Notes: a model not told the origin generated them from the letters alone. DNA of 64,000 nucleotides from Motacilla alba alba (GCF_015832195.1 NC_052016.1:83582547-83646546); one strand, 5' to 3'. Counted from the first letter of the stretch, positions 23,685-38,300 are shown. A program made the numbers and translations.

Positions 23685-26600
23685 CTAGAAAAAATATTAG
23701 ATTCTATGAGTTATTATGTACCAAAGTCCATTTAGCTTCAAACAATATTTCTGGAGATAAATATAGTAAAGATAAATACATATCCTTAAGGAATCACAAC
23801 AGGAACTTCAGGTTAGAGGCATTCAGTTAATGCATATCGCTGAAAAATTAGTAAAATTACGACATGAACTTACAAAATGTGCGAAAAATCCCACACAACC
23901 TGTCGATCCCTCAAATTTTGTTAATTCAGATGAATAGATATGTTTTATCGCTTTACATTAAACTGATAAGTAAAATCATTTCACTAGCTCAAAACATGGA
24001 GATAAATTAAAAACAGGATGACAAAGAAGCTGTGAAATCTTGTGTCTGCACAAGGGTTTCTCATTTTCACACATAAAATGAACACAATGGATTTGGATGT
24101 TAAAATCAGGTTGTAATCCCTATATTTTACAAACTGTGATTGACAACCATTGAAACTTCGAAGTATATGTATGAAATATCCCAGCCTTTAATTTGTGCTG
24201 CAGAGCAGTTATAGGGCCTATAGAAATGTGATCTCTGGATAGTGAACCACAATAATGAAAGAAGAAGCAAAAGCTTTAACAATGACTCAACCAAGCAACT
24301 TCTCTAAAACGTAAGATGATACCAAATAATAGGACAGTTCTTTGCCAAGCCTTTGAGTTCCTGAATTCTACCAATTTCTAGCTCAACTAGAAGAGATACA
24401 GGTTTCCTGATAAATGTATAATCAGAACATAAAGGAAATGAAATGCTGTCAAGTTTCACTGTTCCACAATCATCAGTTTTTAGCAGCTGTATCATATCTC
24501 TGTTCCTTGACAGATGCGCATAACAAAATGAAATAATGTCAAGACTTGTGTGCTCTTATCTAAAAATGTGTTGGGTGAAAAAGGACTTCAAATGCAATTT
24601 TTTTTTCAAAGAAGAATGTGAAAAGTTTTGTTTGAGTCTTTAAAAACAGAAAATACACTATCTTTCTGAACCTGACACATGTCACGAGTTAGGTCTCATA
24701 GTCAGACTGCTTTGAGTACAGCTTATGAAACATTTCTGCAATTTATATTTAAGAGTCTTGTCAACAAAGTTCAGTTTGTTTGATAATAATGTCCTTTTCA
24801 TATACATGAATATATGTATAAGACACATGAGATTAAAAAGAAATAGTCATTCTACAAAAATGTTCCTGTAAGTACCACTGTCATCTTTTGTGCACTCACT
24901 AATGCAGGGTATATGCACTTTTACAAGTTTCAAAGAATATTAAAGTCTGATTTGAATCAACAGAAGAATTGGGAGTCCTGTTAAGAGACATTCCTCAGTA
25001 ACCAGTCACAATCGGATGCAACAGAGGGAAGTTAATGAGGCTGCTGACTGCACACAGGCTGCAGACGGCAGCCTCAGTATTCCCATCCTGTTCCTGGTTT
25101 AAAACATAAAACTTTGGCATACTTTTAATGCAGCTTTTGAATGTGATTTTTTTTTTAATGGAAAGCTAATAGAAAACCTTGGCACATTACTAGAGATGTA
25201 ATGAAATGGCAGCTGCTTTTCAACTGTCTCATTGCAATTCTTCCCCTGAGCCCAATCCCTCAAGATATTAAATGCCCAAGTCTTTATACAAGTTTCTTCC
25301 ACTGCCAACAGAGCTGCAACCTTTTTAAAAGTAATCACTGAGGTGAGATAACACCTAGTATTTTAATATTTACACATCTGTCATAGCTTTAAAGTGAAAT
25401 AAAACAACCCTTATTTTTCCCTCAAAGTACTCAAACCTGACTGACAGAAACCCATTCCTATCCTGATGCCACCAAAGCCTGCAGAAAAGCCTCTCTCAAC
25501 ACTGCCAAGAGCCGGGAGAACACACCAACTTCTGTTTATCTGAATAATTGAGCACTTTTTTATTTTTTTCTTTTTTCACTGCTTGACGATTATTTCTCTT
25601 TCCCACAGGATTTCCTCCTAGCAGCTTCTTGTAAACTGAGGAAAGATAAAAACAGTCTCATGATGTCAAGCATAACTCAGTTGCATCAGGCTCATGGGCT
25701 GTTTAATGCATACTCAGCAGTATCCAATTTGAGTTGTGCCTGTGTTGTTCTCTTTGACATTTGCACAAAAAAATGGGGATACTGAGTGACCAAGTGAGCC
25801 ATACAATAGCAACTGGATCAATCTGGAAGCCTGAGCTAAGGTTCCAGCAATAGCTCAGTCTTGCAATGCTTTGCTAAAAGGCTCATGAGATTTTTTTTTT
25901 TAATTATGTTTCTTAAATATGTCCAAGTTAGTCTTCCTAATTTAAGATGTGTAGCACCTCTTAATCTGCACTTAAAGGATATATGCAAAATCAGTACTTT
26001 TCCAGAAAATGCATTTGAAGTTTCAGCTTACTGAAAGAAGATCTTGGTACAAGTTTGTGTTGTACGGGTCCAAACTGAAATAAATCAAGATTCAGGTCCA
26101 AAATGCAATAATTCAAATAATCATTGCCAAAGCATAGCCACATTCCAAACCATTTTCCTTAGCAACCCACTGCAATGCTTTTTGAAAAGTATGTATGTAT
26201 GTCATATTACCATTTCTTTTTATGTGCAGCATGCTGTTTTCCAAAAACAGAAAGCAAGCTGTTCTTCATAAAAACAGTTCTTAGTAACCACAGTAGGAAT
26301 GTGGGAAACCAACAGCAATACATGCAGCAGACTTAGTAGTGTAAAAAGAAAAGCCATTGGAATCAGCTCTTCTGACTAAGCGACTTCTCTGAAAGTAGGC
26401 ATGAAGCACTAGGGACAGCAATAACAAAACCCCTGAATTGTCCAAGTCCTTCAAACAGAAGGAACTGTAACTCTGCTTCTGGGTAGCTGCTGACTGGAGA
26501 TACAGTCTCTTGGTTCCCATATTTTTGGTCCGAGTGTGGATAAGCACCATGCTTTGCATTCTTGGCAGATGCTAAAGCCTGTATCTGCCTTCTAGCCTGG

Positions 26601-28488
26601 GAGTTAGCACACTTTTTCATCAAACCACATTTCAGCAGAGACTGGTTCCTGGATCTCTTCCCTTCCTGTACAAAATCACATAACATTGATGTGGTAACTG
26701 CAGATGACTATATGGGCAAGTAACATCAGGCAATTATTTTTATACATTTTGAATCATCTTTGAATGCAATTGTGCAATTGAGGAGGGCTCCAGGGAAGGA
26801 AGGAATGACAGCATGACATAGCTAAATTTCTACAGATGACAGCTGGACAGCCTCACCTCTTGTCTTTCCAAGGAGCAAGCCTTAGGAAGCTGGCCTTCAC
26901 TTTACAGACAAACAATGGTCACATGAATTTGAAGCTACCCTTTTAAATACCATTTATATAACCTCCAGATTGTCATGCACAGAAAGCATGGCTAACCCAT
27001 TCCCTTCTAATAAGAAAATAAATGAAGCTGCACTGCAGCAATGGAAGAGGACAGCAGAACTTGTAACACAGCTTAGTTCAAGACAAAACTGTTTCCTCAG
27101 TTCTGCAATTTGTGCCACACAAGAATTTATAGTGTATGCTCTTAGCTACAGTGCTTTACTTGAAAAACTCTTTAAAAATAAAATCTGAGAATATGAACAG
27201 ACACAGATATATCTTCCCTGATCTTAAAAAAATCCAGTAAAACAGCATCCGGACGAGAGCACACAGCCTCCATGACAGCACTACTTTTCCTTTTTTATCC
27301 AGCGTGCTGGAAATGCATTTATTTTTTTACTGGAAAATAGTCAAACACCTGCCATTTCGTTTCCTGTCTTTGTGTGTTGTTCTCTCTCTATTGGTCTGTT
27401 GTTTCCCCGGGTAACAGTTTAGACTTTGTGTTCCTCTAGCTCTGCTCCACTCATCCAACAACTTGAGGAAAGGAAAGCATAAAGGCTAAAGAGCTTTGCT
27501 TCTCGCCTGTAAAAGGCTCTCTTAAGTTGTTACCTGCTTTATACCAGTGCCTTACTCACATACTGAAAACACAGTTACATGGGTTCCAAGCAAGCTCCTT
27601 CCAAAATGAGCACTGCCAGTCTCAGCTGGAACAATGCTGAAATTTCATTGGCACTGAGGGAATTAAGTCTTGCTCTGGATGTGCTGTGTGGTAAATTATC
27701 AGGAAAAAAGAAAGCAAGCCAAAGCTAGTCAAAGAGATCCTCCATCACAGGTCATTCTTTTTTATCTTCTTATCTCTGCTTCAGTTTTCCACCTGAGAAG
27801 TGGAGATGATACAGCTTCACCTCACAGGCATATTATGAAAACGAATCCATTGATGTCTCTTAAACACTTTGACTGCCAGAGGAATGCCCACAATTACATT
27901 AATAATTCTGTACTCTGAGTAGGATTTGAATAGTTCAAAATCAGGAACAGCACCTTGCAGAGAACAAGGAGGTGACAAAACATTCAACATCTGTTTTTTA
28001 GCTGAACTCTGCTCATCTTTGGTGCAGAAGGGAGAGTCAGGGCACAAGAACAAAGCAAGGGAATGCACAACAGAAGGAATGTGATCAAACCCCCGGGGAC
28101 CATAGCATGGTCACAGAGACTGAGCCCCAACTAAAGTCTGATGGACCCTTTAAAAAATACAGACATAACATATAAATGTTTGATTCTGCAGCCCTAATGT
28201 GTTTTTCACAGCAAGTTAAGATCAATGCCCAGCACAAGTATGTCCTATATTATTTACACTTACTGTTTTGTGTACACACAAAAGGATGCAAGAAATCCAG
28301 TCTTTCAACTTGGGGTATATAAATACATGTATCATTTGGAGGTCTGTGTATATCTCACTGAAAATTATGGCTTTGCCTTGCAAAACTGACAGATCCTTTA
28401 GCGGAAGGCTTACTGCAACACTGAATATGCTAACTTGAGACAAACAAACTGTAGAGACAAACTTAATTATCTCTTCTTCTAAAATTAC
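23685..28488 (-). other. ABCC4: last ABCC4 intron before the final coding exon
   Basis: A GT-AG intron of 4804 bp, phase 0. A MIR-like SINE remnant lies at about 27778-27910. The 3'-adjacent sequence from 28487 to 28225 continues the upstream exon's frame without a stop. The rest is AT-rich and unannotated. Confidence 0.9.
27778..27910 (+). mobile_element. MIR-like SINE tail remnant
   Basis: CTTCAGTTTTCCACCTGAGA, then ACCTCACAGGCATATTATGA and TTAAACACTTTGACTGCCAG, correspond in order to the MIR/CORE-SINE tail (cctcagtttcctcatctg ... cctcacagggttgttgtga ... aagcactttgagatcc). It is highly diverged. Confidence 0.45.
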
Positions 28489-28623
28489 CCGTTTTGCTGT
28501 TTCAATCAGAGAAGCCGCTTCAGTCTTGCCCACTTGTTGCACCATTTTGTAAAACAAGCTGTCTTGTTCTTGCAGCAAAATGTAAGGTTCACCGTATTCT
28601 TTCAGTCTTCCCGCATCTAAAAC
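28489..28623 (-). CDS. ABCC4: ABCC4 coding exon: end of NBD2
   Basis: The exon is 45 whole codons between acceptor ATTTAACAG and donor CGG|GTAATT. It begins [20 protein letters not shown], the family's last NBD beta strands, then [20 protein letters not shown] and ETAKR. This is the MRP4-specific helix that leads to the C-terminal tail. The reading frame stays open for 88 further codons past the donor into the intron, to a stop at 28224-28222, so an intron-retaining transcript would encode a different tail. I take the splice to the 23684 exon as correct because that exon restores the expected ETAL terminus. Confidence 0.95.
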
Positions 28624-29039
28624 CTGTTAAATCAGCAGAAACCAATGTATTAACATGAGAAAATTAAAAACTAAATGTTAGAGACTAGAAACCAAATGTA
28701 GGCGACTACAGGCAAGGGGGAAATGTACGTATTTTTAGTGCTAAGATGAAGTTTGTACCCTGAAAAGGAATTCTGTCCTCTTCAAACTAGTATAGCACTT
28801 TCTCAGTTTACAGACCTGTTGTACAATTTTAGAGTGCCCTACAGCCATTCCACCTATAGGAATCCAACATGAAGTTATGCAGAATATGGAAATACAATGT
28901 TTGTGCAGCCAACAAAGCAGATTATAAGATTCATTGTGTAAGAAGGAAACAAAGAGGTTCAAAATGGGCTCTGAAGTAAACAGCTGTGGGTAAAAACCAC
29001 GCAATAACCACCAAGACGGTTAAGGGAGAATAAGCAGGT

Positions 29040-30290
29040 CTTTTGAATTAGAGGTGAAGGTGTAATTAAAGAAAATGAGGGTGTTGCTGAAAAGATAAAC
29101 AATTTCTTGCATCAGTTTTTGCCTACTATGGATTAGAAAGATATTTAAACCTGACCCTATTCTTTCCACATAGAAAGATCAGATCAGAAAGATCAGAAAG
29201 AAAGAAAAGATCAGATGCCACCATGGTCACACGTACCCAAAAAGAGAGAAAGGGAGAAAGAAGGAACAACAGAGAAATAAAATAAGCATTAAGTCAATGA
29301 GATCCACAGAGAATATACACAGTCAAAAATATAGGAAAATTTACAGAATAAGCTGATTGAACCTCTAAGAAACTGTTCTCAGACTAGTGACTTCATTTAA
29401 GGACTGAGTGGCAGCAAATATTGAACTTACATTTTTAAAAGTCTTTACAGGATTAATTCAAGGAAATTTTAGACTAGCATACATATTTTGATGTAAGACA
29501 CCAAATTAATTGAAACAGTCATTAAAACAAAAGAAGACACACAGATCACAGGTAGAATTCATTCTCCACAGTTTTAGCAATCACAAATCTGATACCATTT
29601 TTAATACACCAGAAGAAACTAAAGAAAAAATGGTTTATACGGATTTCCAGAAAGGTAGCTGGTGTAACTAAATAACCATGCTACAAAGAACAAAGCTTTT
29701 CAAAAACCTGGACAGAAAACAAGAGATGTGAATTAAACAGTGCAGCTTTCTTTGTAGAAAGCTGAACAGGTAGGAACTAGTGGGAGCCATATTGTTCTGG
29801 CATAGGTGGTAGCTACTTATGTTAATCATCAGAAAAAGGAGGTGTCAGAGAAGTGACAAACCAGCAAATGACACAAAAATGTGCAGATAAGAATAGACCA
29901 GGGGTTCAGATACACCTAACTAACCTAAGAGAATGAGAAACACAATAGCAGGGAAAAGCCAATATTGACAAATGCAATGCACTCAAATACTTAACTGGCT
30001 TATAAATTAATGGTATTGACTCAAGAAAGAGATTTGGGTTTTAGTCTACAAGTTTAGTATTTTACACCATGAGTAGGAGTAATGGAGTTTAAAAAAAAAG
30101 CAAAAGAATTTATGTGAGAAAACAATTCAGAAAATATTTTTGCTCTTATGTAAATAAAAAAAACCCAGAATGCACAGGCGTGCTATTGACAAAGATATTG
30201 CCACAACAAAAGGACTTCAAGGACTCATAACTCAAGCCATAATTGTGGTGTACATACTTGTGAGAAAAAAAGAAAGATCTAAAAAAAATG
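29040..30290 (+). mobile_element. ancient CR1 remnant (older subfamily), antisense to ABCC4
   Basis: Islands of similarity appear in the right order for an old CR1: AAGATAAACAATTTCTTGCA near 29090, GGATTTCCAGAAAG near 29640, ACAAATGCAATGCACTCAAA near 29970, GACTCAAGAAAGAGATTTGG near 30017, AAAAAAAGCAAAAGAATTTA near 30095 and AAAGATATTGCCACAACAAA near 30190. No intact frame remains. The subfamily resembles CR1-X/Y types by recall. Confidence 0.5.
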
Positions 30291-31789
30291 AGCTGTTGAT
30301 TTCAGGAAAGAAATTAATAAAAGGTATTGTGAGGACAACTTCCAAAGTAATAAAAATAGTGTGCAAACTTCTGTTTGAAAGAAGAACCTCCAACAAGCCT
30401 GGAGATAAATTCAGAGTCCTGTGAGGAAACTTTCAAACGTGTCCTTTGCCTGTGCAGCTCCATAAAACCAAACATCCTCACGGCCAAGGGCCTGGCAGAT
30501 CTCCAAGCAGCCTGGACCCCAGTAAATGACAAAGCCCACAGGGAAGGGGCACAGTTGAACTGACCCCTTTGCCTGGACCAGTGTGAAAATACTGCAGTGC
30601 CAAGATCACTGTTGATTTCTTTGACACCAGAGACCCAGCACCAAGGAAAAGGGACCCACTCCTTCCCTTCCGGTTCAATTAAGTACATGGCATTTGAATG
30701 GAAAATAACTCAGACAACAAACAGCTGCATAATTACATCTAATTTTATGAACTGTATGCACAGAAACCTACAAGAAAATATTTGCTATTTTCAAAAGCTT
30801 TTAACTTAGAGAGCCCAGCCTATTTTATGAATTTCCTTTGCGAGTGATTTCTAATATGATTTGGAACTGCAGCTGAAGAAAGTGCTCATAGAAAAATCTT
30901 AAATACTAGTAATATTGCACAGCACAACATACAGTCATTTAATACATGAAGTATTTCACCTACTATACTTGCACACATGCTGACTTTTCAGTGTACTTAA
31001 TCATATCCAATTTACTCTGAACATTTAATGATTAATTATAAATATAATTTTTATCACAACCATTTTTAAGCCATTGTATGTCACAGTTAAGGACAGCTTC
31101 CTTAAAAATGCAATAAATTATCCTATGCAATTCAACATTTAAATCAGGGTGCCACAGCATAGAGCATCTGTGTCACCTTTAAGTAAAGTTTTTCTCAGCA
31201 TAGCACTAGATTATGCAAGCACTTCTTAAGAAAGGAAACAAAAAGCATCTTCATTAAATGTGTCTCTTACTAGTAAAGAACTGCAATAGACAAGTAGAGG
31301 GTTTTAAAAAATGGTAATACTGCAGTATTGCAATTTTAATATTCATTTTGCAAATACCTGAAACAACTACAAACACAGACAATCTTTCCCCTCCAGAGAA
31401 CCCAGGGAAAGGGAAAAAAAATATTTTTCCTTGGCAAGTTTTAAACCAGTCAAGTCCAGAAGTTGAACAGAGAGAGTGAGCAATTTCTGTCCGGAGAAAC
31501 TCCATTCACAATTTGAACAAATCATTAACCTAGTCATAGCCTTTCTTTGGGAATAAAACCCAAACTTGTGTTATAAAGGTAAGACAGAACAGCCACAGAA
31601 AAATAAGCCGTGTTACTTAAAAAAAAAAAAAATCTGAAATAAAAAATGAAGAATGAAACCAAACAGACAATATCATTCCTACAAGTCAAGAACACTATAA
31701 ACCGTATTCACCATGGAAAACCACTTTCTACTAAGTACTGTCATCCATGAGACAATGGAGAAAATTTAAGCTGGTTTACTTGGTAGTTA

Positions 31790-31818
31790 TACATATATAT
31801 ATATTTATATATTTATTA
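31790..31818. repeat. TA-rich simple repeat
   Basis: An imperfect (AT)n stretch interrupted by TTT. Confidence 0.9.
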
Positions 31819-32250
31819 AAAAGCACTTAGACAAAGAGATAGGTACTCTTCTTTGAAGAAATGTGTGCTGATAAGATTTACATAAATAAATAGGTACTTT
31901 GGCTAAGGCTTTGCATACTCTTACTCACTGACTCCAAGCCAAATTAAAATCATTAGGACTTCAAAAAGCCAGCTAATCATTCAGGAAAGGTGGAATCTGG
32001 TGTTTACCAGCCACATATTTTCCGATCAACTTGCGACGCTTATCACTGCACAATACAAGAGAATCGAACCCAGATGCGTCCCAAGGCAGTTGTACCAGTG
32101 GAACTTGATACAGAAGAGCCAGAGAAGCTTGTAGCTGGCGAAATCAGATCAGCAGGGAGATTGTGGAGGACACACACAGGAACACTTGACTCTGAATCAG
32201 ACTCGAATTTCATCACAGACTGCAGTGCAGATATTGAGAGAGGGGTTTTC

Positions 32251-32310
32251 TGCAAATCACTCAACTTTTCAGCTCCTCATTCTGACTCTTTGTAAAATAC
32301 AGGAAATAAA
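32251..32310 (+). mobile_element. possible MIR-like remnant
   Basis: TGCAAATCACTCAACTTTTC followed by CTCCTCATTCTGACTCTTTG and TGTAAAATACAGGAAATAA resembles the MIR core-to-tail text 'caagtcacttaacctctc ... cctcatctgtaaaatgggg'. It is weak and short. Confidence 0.3.
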
Positions 32311-35300
32311 GACTTGATCGTTCTGTGGGAGCTAACTGCCTGTGAAATACTTAAGACAGCTCAGAGTGAAATAAAAACAAACACAAAAGAGTTATATAAA
32401 CCCAAAGTGGTCATATGTAAACCAGGGCCAGATTCTCCACCCTCTTGCACTGGCAGCTTCTTTTACCTTGCCTGCACTATTCTTGCCTTTGTAGTACCAC
32501 CTTTATTACTTCAACAGGATTTTCTCATATGAAAGAGTAATTCCAATGGTACAAAATTTACAAAATTGGCTGCTGGCAATCATACAAAAGAAAACATGCA
32601 GGAAAATTGCTGTTCAATGGAATTTGCTCACCTCTCTGAGAATGGTGAAAACATCTTTACTTGTAGCTATCCAAATTAGCATTACTCAAGCAGCAACACA
32701 GAGACATATTAAGTTCAAACAGGGCTCAAATTAGGTATTACTCTTGAGTAAAATCCTCACATGCCATCTAATTCTATTTCACCTAATGTTTCATCCTGGT
32801 TGAATAGTATGGGGCAGTGACTGCCCATTGAGTTGTGATATTTCCAGAAGGTTAAGAACCATATTGGTAGAAGACAACACAGTTTTGAACAGCACTTTGT
32901 TTGAATTTTGGGACACAGAATAACACAGAAAGAGGATGATTAAAATATGACTGGGAAGGACAGAGAAACAGAAAAGAAGTGTTTGATCTTGACCTGCAAT
33001 ATCAAACATGAGAAGATTGTTAGCCATTTAAATGTATTTATGTTAACTCTAACTAGCCCAGGAGTATTTGCCTATGCCACAAAAATGTTGCTGAACTAAA
33101 TTTGGGTAAGATTTGAGCACTACATTTTGCCTCAGCTGTAACCTACCAGGGGATCTATCCCAAATTTGCCTAGGTCCCTCCCTAAACCCCCAAGCTTTGC
33201 TGTACTTCCATCCATAGCTTCATAATTTAATGTATTAACCACAATAAAAAAAGGGGGGAGGAAGGGAGAAGGAAGACAAAAAGGAAAACATAAAATGGTG
33301 AAAAAGGAGTCAGGAAATCTATTTCACCATGAAAAGAGAAAAACAAAACAATGAACAACAAGGATGCTACGTCAAGATAGTTGAGTTTCCAGCAGAAACC
33401 TAGGCAGCAGAGCCAGGAGAACACCTTTTCTCCTTCATGATTCCTCATATAATCCACATTGTCCTGTTGCACATGACTTTGAAGAAGCCAACACTCATTT
33501 TGTAAGTGAATTTTACAATCTTCTTTGCAGATGAATATACGTAAAAGAAGTGTCATTGGCCACAGAGAGAGAAAGAACAAGGGCCTTCTGAAATGCTGTA
33601 ACAAACACCATGTACTTACAGCTATCCATAGACACAAAAAACAAAGTTCTAAATTCTGTGTTTTCTAACTTTCAGCAACAAAAGCAGACAAACCAAGAGA
33701 ACAATAGTTATAAAACATTCTGAGAAAAAAAAACAATCCAAGGTTGGAAGTATTCAGCAACAGAGGAGGGGGGCATGGGAATTTATTTCAATTATTATTG
33801 AGGAATGACTAGTATTCTTATTCACGTTCATATTCACCATTAAGCTAGAGGGGAAATGGGACATTTAAGAGTTGATCATAAATGTTTTTATTTCCTATTC
33901 AAAAGGAAAATAATTCAAGGAAATTATCTCCTTGGGAATACATCTGATTTAATTTAGACTTGGAGAAGACATCACCAAACAAAAAAATCATTATTAAAGT
34001 TCAAAACTCTGCTAGGAGTACAACTTTGAACAATGTTTTCCTCAGAGAGCATACATCAAGATGATCTTCAATAAAGTCCTGGGAAGAGGAGAATATTCAG
34101 GAGATGCTTCTGGTTACATCATATTATAAGAAATATATTCACCCAAGACAATACATAGCTTTGTGGGAAAGAGTCAACAGCCTGTACTCCAGTTGGCACT
34201 AAGTTCAGATGCAAGCATGTTCTGTCTCTTCTGTCTCATCATGGTTTGTCAAAACAGATCAGAAACATGCACATACTTCTCTGAGGAATCATTTATAAAT
34301 ATCAACCTATTTAAACATGTTTGTGAACATCGAAGCACATTCAGAAGGCTGCAAATATAACTCAGAAACCATTTTAAACTTTTTTTTTTTTCTTTTCTTT
34401 TCTTTTGAAAGTTTCCTCTCTTTTTTTTATTTTTATTTCTGGAGCTTTGGTTGGTTATTTTTTGGTTTTTTTGTTTTGATTTTTCTTAAGCCTTCAGGTT
34501 TATTCAAAGCATTCCCCATGCTCCTTCAGGGCTCCAACACAGATTATTCTACCAGTAACTCCAGACAAATTTGGTGTCAAATAATGTATTTTTCATGTAT
34601 CATGTACATTAACAGAGCAGAGTAGACCTGGGAATTTACCTTCTTATAATCTGAATTATTATTTTCAGATTTTCCAAACAACTCACCTCAGCAGTTTAAC
34701 TTTGCTGTAACAATGCCAGACTTGCCACTGGTCATTAGGATTTGACATGTACCCCCTTATCCCCTGCTTCAAAGAAAAGGCAACTTTAGCTATCTTGTAC
34801 TGTAATCAGAAAAAGTGTGTTTCTTTAAACTGAAATTATTTTTGGCTGCAACTTAGGGAAAACTGAGCATGCAGCACTGCCTGGTAAATTGGTTCACACA
34901 GGTTTTCTTTAGGCTTTTTGCAGAGATTTAAAAAATCTACCTTCTTTTCCTCCAACTGATGGCATGCCACTGCAAGCCGGATGGAATGTCGTGGGGAAAA
35001 AATACCGATGGCATCTGTAGTAATGAGACTTATTCTAGTGATGATCACTTTCTGAACTCTTTCTGTGTCTTGCTGAAGAACTCTGTTAACCACACACTGC
35101 AAATGCCTCTTGTATGGTAGAGTTCCCTCACCTCCAAACATCTGATATAGCAGTGTAAGTCCAACCCTTGCTTCAGAGGGTATGAAGTGGCCTCATGCCA
35201 GTGCTTACCAGCAGCTGACAAAAACACCTACATCCTGACAAAACTCTCCCTTGGTCAATCAGTAATGACAGCTTCCACCACTGCAAAGCCACATTTCTCA

Positions 35301-38300
35301 ACTGGGATTGCAGGATGGCTCAAATGTGGCCCTGAAGTGATATGAGATATACTTCACTTTAAAAAATCCCACTCTTAATAAGGCTTTCGAGGGTCTTAGA
35401 AAGGTCACTAAGCTACAAGGATATTAAACTTTTCAAGAGGTTAAGGAATATTGTTGCAGATGACTGAGCATGTCTCCTGGTTTTATCAGTTTCTGATGAC
35501 AATGAACTTGTGGCTCAGCTGCCATGCACAGAGTTTCACCTTATCAGAAACTCTCTGCTCAGGGCACCAGCCACCAGCATGACCTGTGCTAATTTGCTTT
35601 TAAACAGTAATACAGTATTCCTGAGGAAGCAAAAATTGTTCTCTAAAGATGTGTTAGTATTTCTAGTACAGTCTAGATTCCATATCATTGTCTTTAAAGA
35701 AACATGATACGACCATCCTGTTCTTACACTGATAGAAACACATTCACACACAAATGCCTGACAGGATGAGAGATCAAAGTTTATCAAACATTGGCTTCAC
35801 TTCCTGCAGAAATTCAAATTCAAATTCTTTGTTTGAATGCTTCCGGCTGAAGTACTGCTTCAATAATTACTTGTTTTATTTAGGCAAAAGAAGAATCTTG
35901 CTGGGCAGCCCTCTTGAAATGGGAGCAGCTTTTAAGAACTAAAGATGCCAATATTTTAGAGAAGTGTGGCTTAAAACTGGCAAAGAGAATCAAGAACTCT
36001 AGTGTATTTTCAAGCTCTCTGGGATTTTGACTTGATTTTAGAGGCAGATAGGCTAGGTGTGACATTCACAACTGTCACGGACACTCCATTTCAGCTGATA
36101 AGACTCACTCTGACACAGGACCATGGCACATAGCTCAGCATCTTATGCAAAACCTGGCCTAAACACCAAGATAGAATCTTCTCTTAATGGTAAAGGTGCA
36201 TGTATTACTCAGCTTTGAAAGCAATGTCTTCACTGCTGATATTTGTGGAATTCAATAAATTCCAAGAAAGAAAATGGAGGATTTTGTTTTCTCTTCTGGT
36301 TTGGTAAACATCAACCCAATTTCAGAAGATCTGGGAACACTGGAAACTGCCTTTATTCAGAATCAAAACTGACCATTTCTGAAAAATTATTTGCTAAATT
36401 CTTAGCTCTTACAGAAACTCTGGAAGTCTTGAGTTAACAAAAGAAAGGAGAAACCTAATGGTTTCCAGGCCCTTTGCTCTCCATGCAGGTCCCTTTCTAT
36501 GAGTACCCTTCATATTCTTGTCTTCACATTTCCTTACTCAAGAGACTCTGGCCCCAGAACTCAGTTGGAATCTTTCTTAGGTTGAATAAAAACAATAATG
36601 AATTTAGTTCTAATATTCCTTAGTCCATATTTTCAAGGCAGAGGCTGAGTCAAAAAAGGAGCTTTATTAGTGTTTGTTCCTTCTGAATAATGACAGCAGG
36701 TGCTCCAGTATGAATGTAGCAATTTTACTTCAAATTACTGGATTCAGACCTACAAGGTCCTTTAAGGTTTTTGAGAAGAATTAGATGCTCAGTTGTAAAA
36801 ATTTGGCATCCATTCTAGCTACTATAATCCATTAAGCTCCTTTTACATTCTTTAACAGAACAGATTTCAATAGCACAAGCATAATATCCAATAATATTTC
36901 AGCACACTCCAGATACTGGGCTCATAGAAGGTCAAAGCCTCTTCCACCTTTCTGTTACAGAATGAAAAAAAATACCCATTTTATACCCATCCAGTTGTCC
37001 TGCTTTAGAATTTTGAAGGAACTCATAAAATTCTTATTTTCATAAATTTTCTATCATCCCAGGCTCCAGGAATATTTATGGTCTCATCAATTGACCTCTC
37101 TCAGACATCCTGAGCACTTGAGGGTCAGTGTCTGACAGTGGGCAGCTCTCCAGCAAGGAGACTTTGACATGGACACACTGAAGACCAGAGAGTCAACACC
37201 AATGTTGGGACACAGCTTTCAAAAAGAACTGTTCTACAACCAGGATTGCATGTTCTGTGCCTGGTGACTTAACATAATATCCCCTAAACAAAATGTTGAG
37301 ATTTGCTGTAAAACACATTCATTTTCCAGCAGTGATATTTAAATAAGTGGAAAAGAAAGCCACCTAAAGAAGAGGCAACAGACCATAGCTTTTCTGACCA
37401 ACTCAGTATTACTAATTTAAGTGTACCACCACTACTTTCCTGTGTTCTCCACATCTCCATCTGAAGCTGGGCCACTGCAGTGAAAGCTCACATGAAGGTA
37501 TCAGGAGGGATGGGACAGATGGGGCTACCCCACTGCTACAAAAGCGCTGCCGCTCACTGGGCTGCAGATTCAGCAGATTTTGCTATCCTCTGATGATTCT
37601 TGCACTTCTGGTAATGCAATTCTTCAAAAGGAAGGGCTTAACCTGGCTGCCCTCGGTACATAGAGGACACGACATTTTTCTGGGAACAGGGAGCATTGTA
37701 TCCAGACCTCTTAAGACAGAGCACAGATTTCTGCACTTCCTGGAAGAATGCTGTCATCCCCATGGTAAGGAAGGGCAGTATGGCCATCACCACCATATTC
37801 ACTTAGATGTCTATTACCACTGTCTTATCTCCATCTGGATGGATGAAGGATATTAATGTGCAATACTGGGTTAGGTATCGGAACTCCAGAGAGAGACAAG
37901 CACTCAGACCTTGTCTGCTGCATAGCATTTTCTATATAGCTGTAGGTGATGGCCTGACCACACACCATGTTGCACGGATCTCACTCTCTCTTTGATTCCA
38001 AGATGTTTATACTTAATCTTGGTGGACTAATTGCTCTGCTGAAGTTAGACATCTACAGCACAGGAAACACAGTTCCTGATTTATGAGGCCCAGATGTTCC
38101 ACCATGGCAAACACAACATCAGAAAAACGAGAATAACTGAATGAGGGAGGCATACCGGAAAGACGTGGGAAGTCGTTTTCTATTGACCAAAAAAAACAAC
38201 TCAGGTCTGGCTGTGAAGCGCATTGTATTGTTACCCTGCATATTAGTCATTTCAGAATGTAACCACAACAGGTTTTCCCATAAATAAATCAAATCTCTTC

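Noticed and set aside
29743..29764. 9-bp perfect hairpin CAGCTTTCT / AGAAAGCTG with a 4-nt loop
   Set aside because: It is short, lies inside the ancient CR1 remnant, and stems of this size are expected by chance in 64 kb.
33227..33637. 136-codon minus-strand frame rich in Phe and Leu
   Set aside because: The plus strand is a purine-rich intron stretch, so its complement reads as Phe/Leu codons. There is no homology or splice support.
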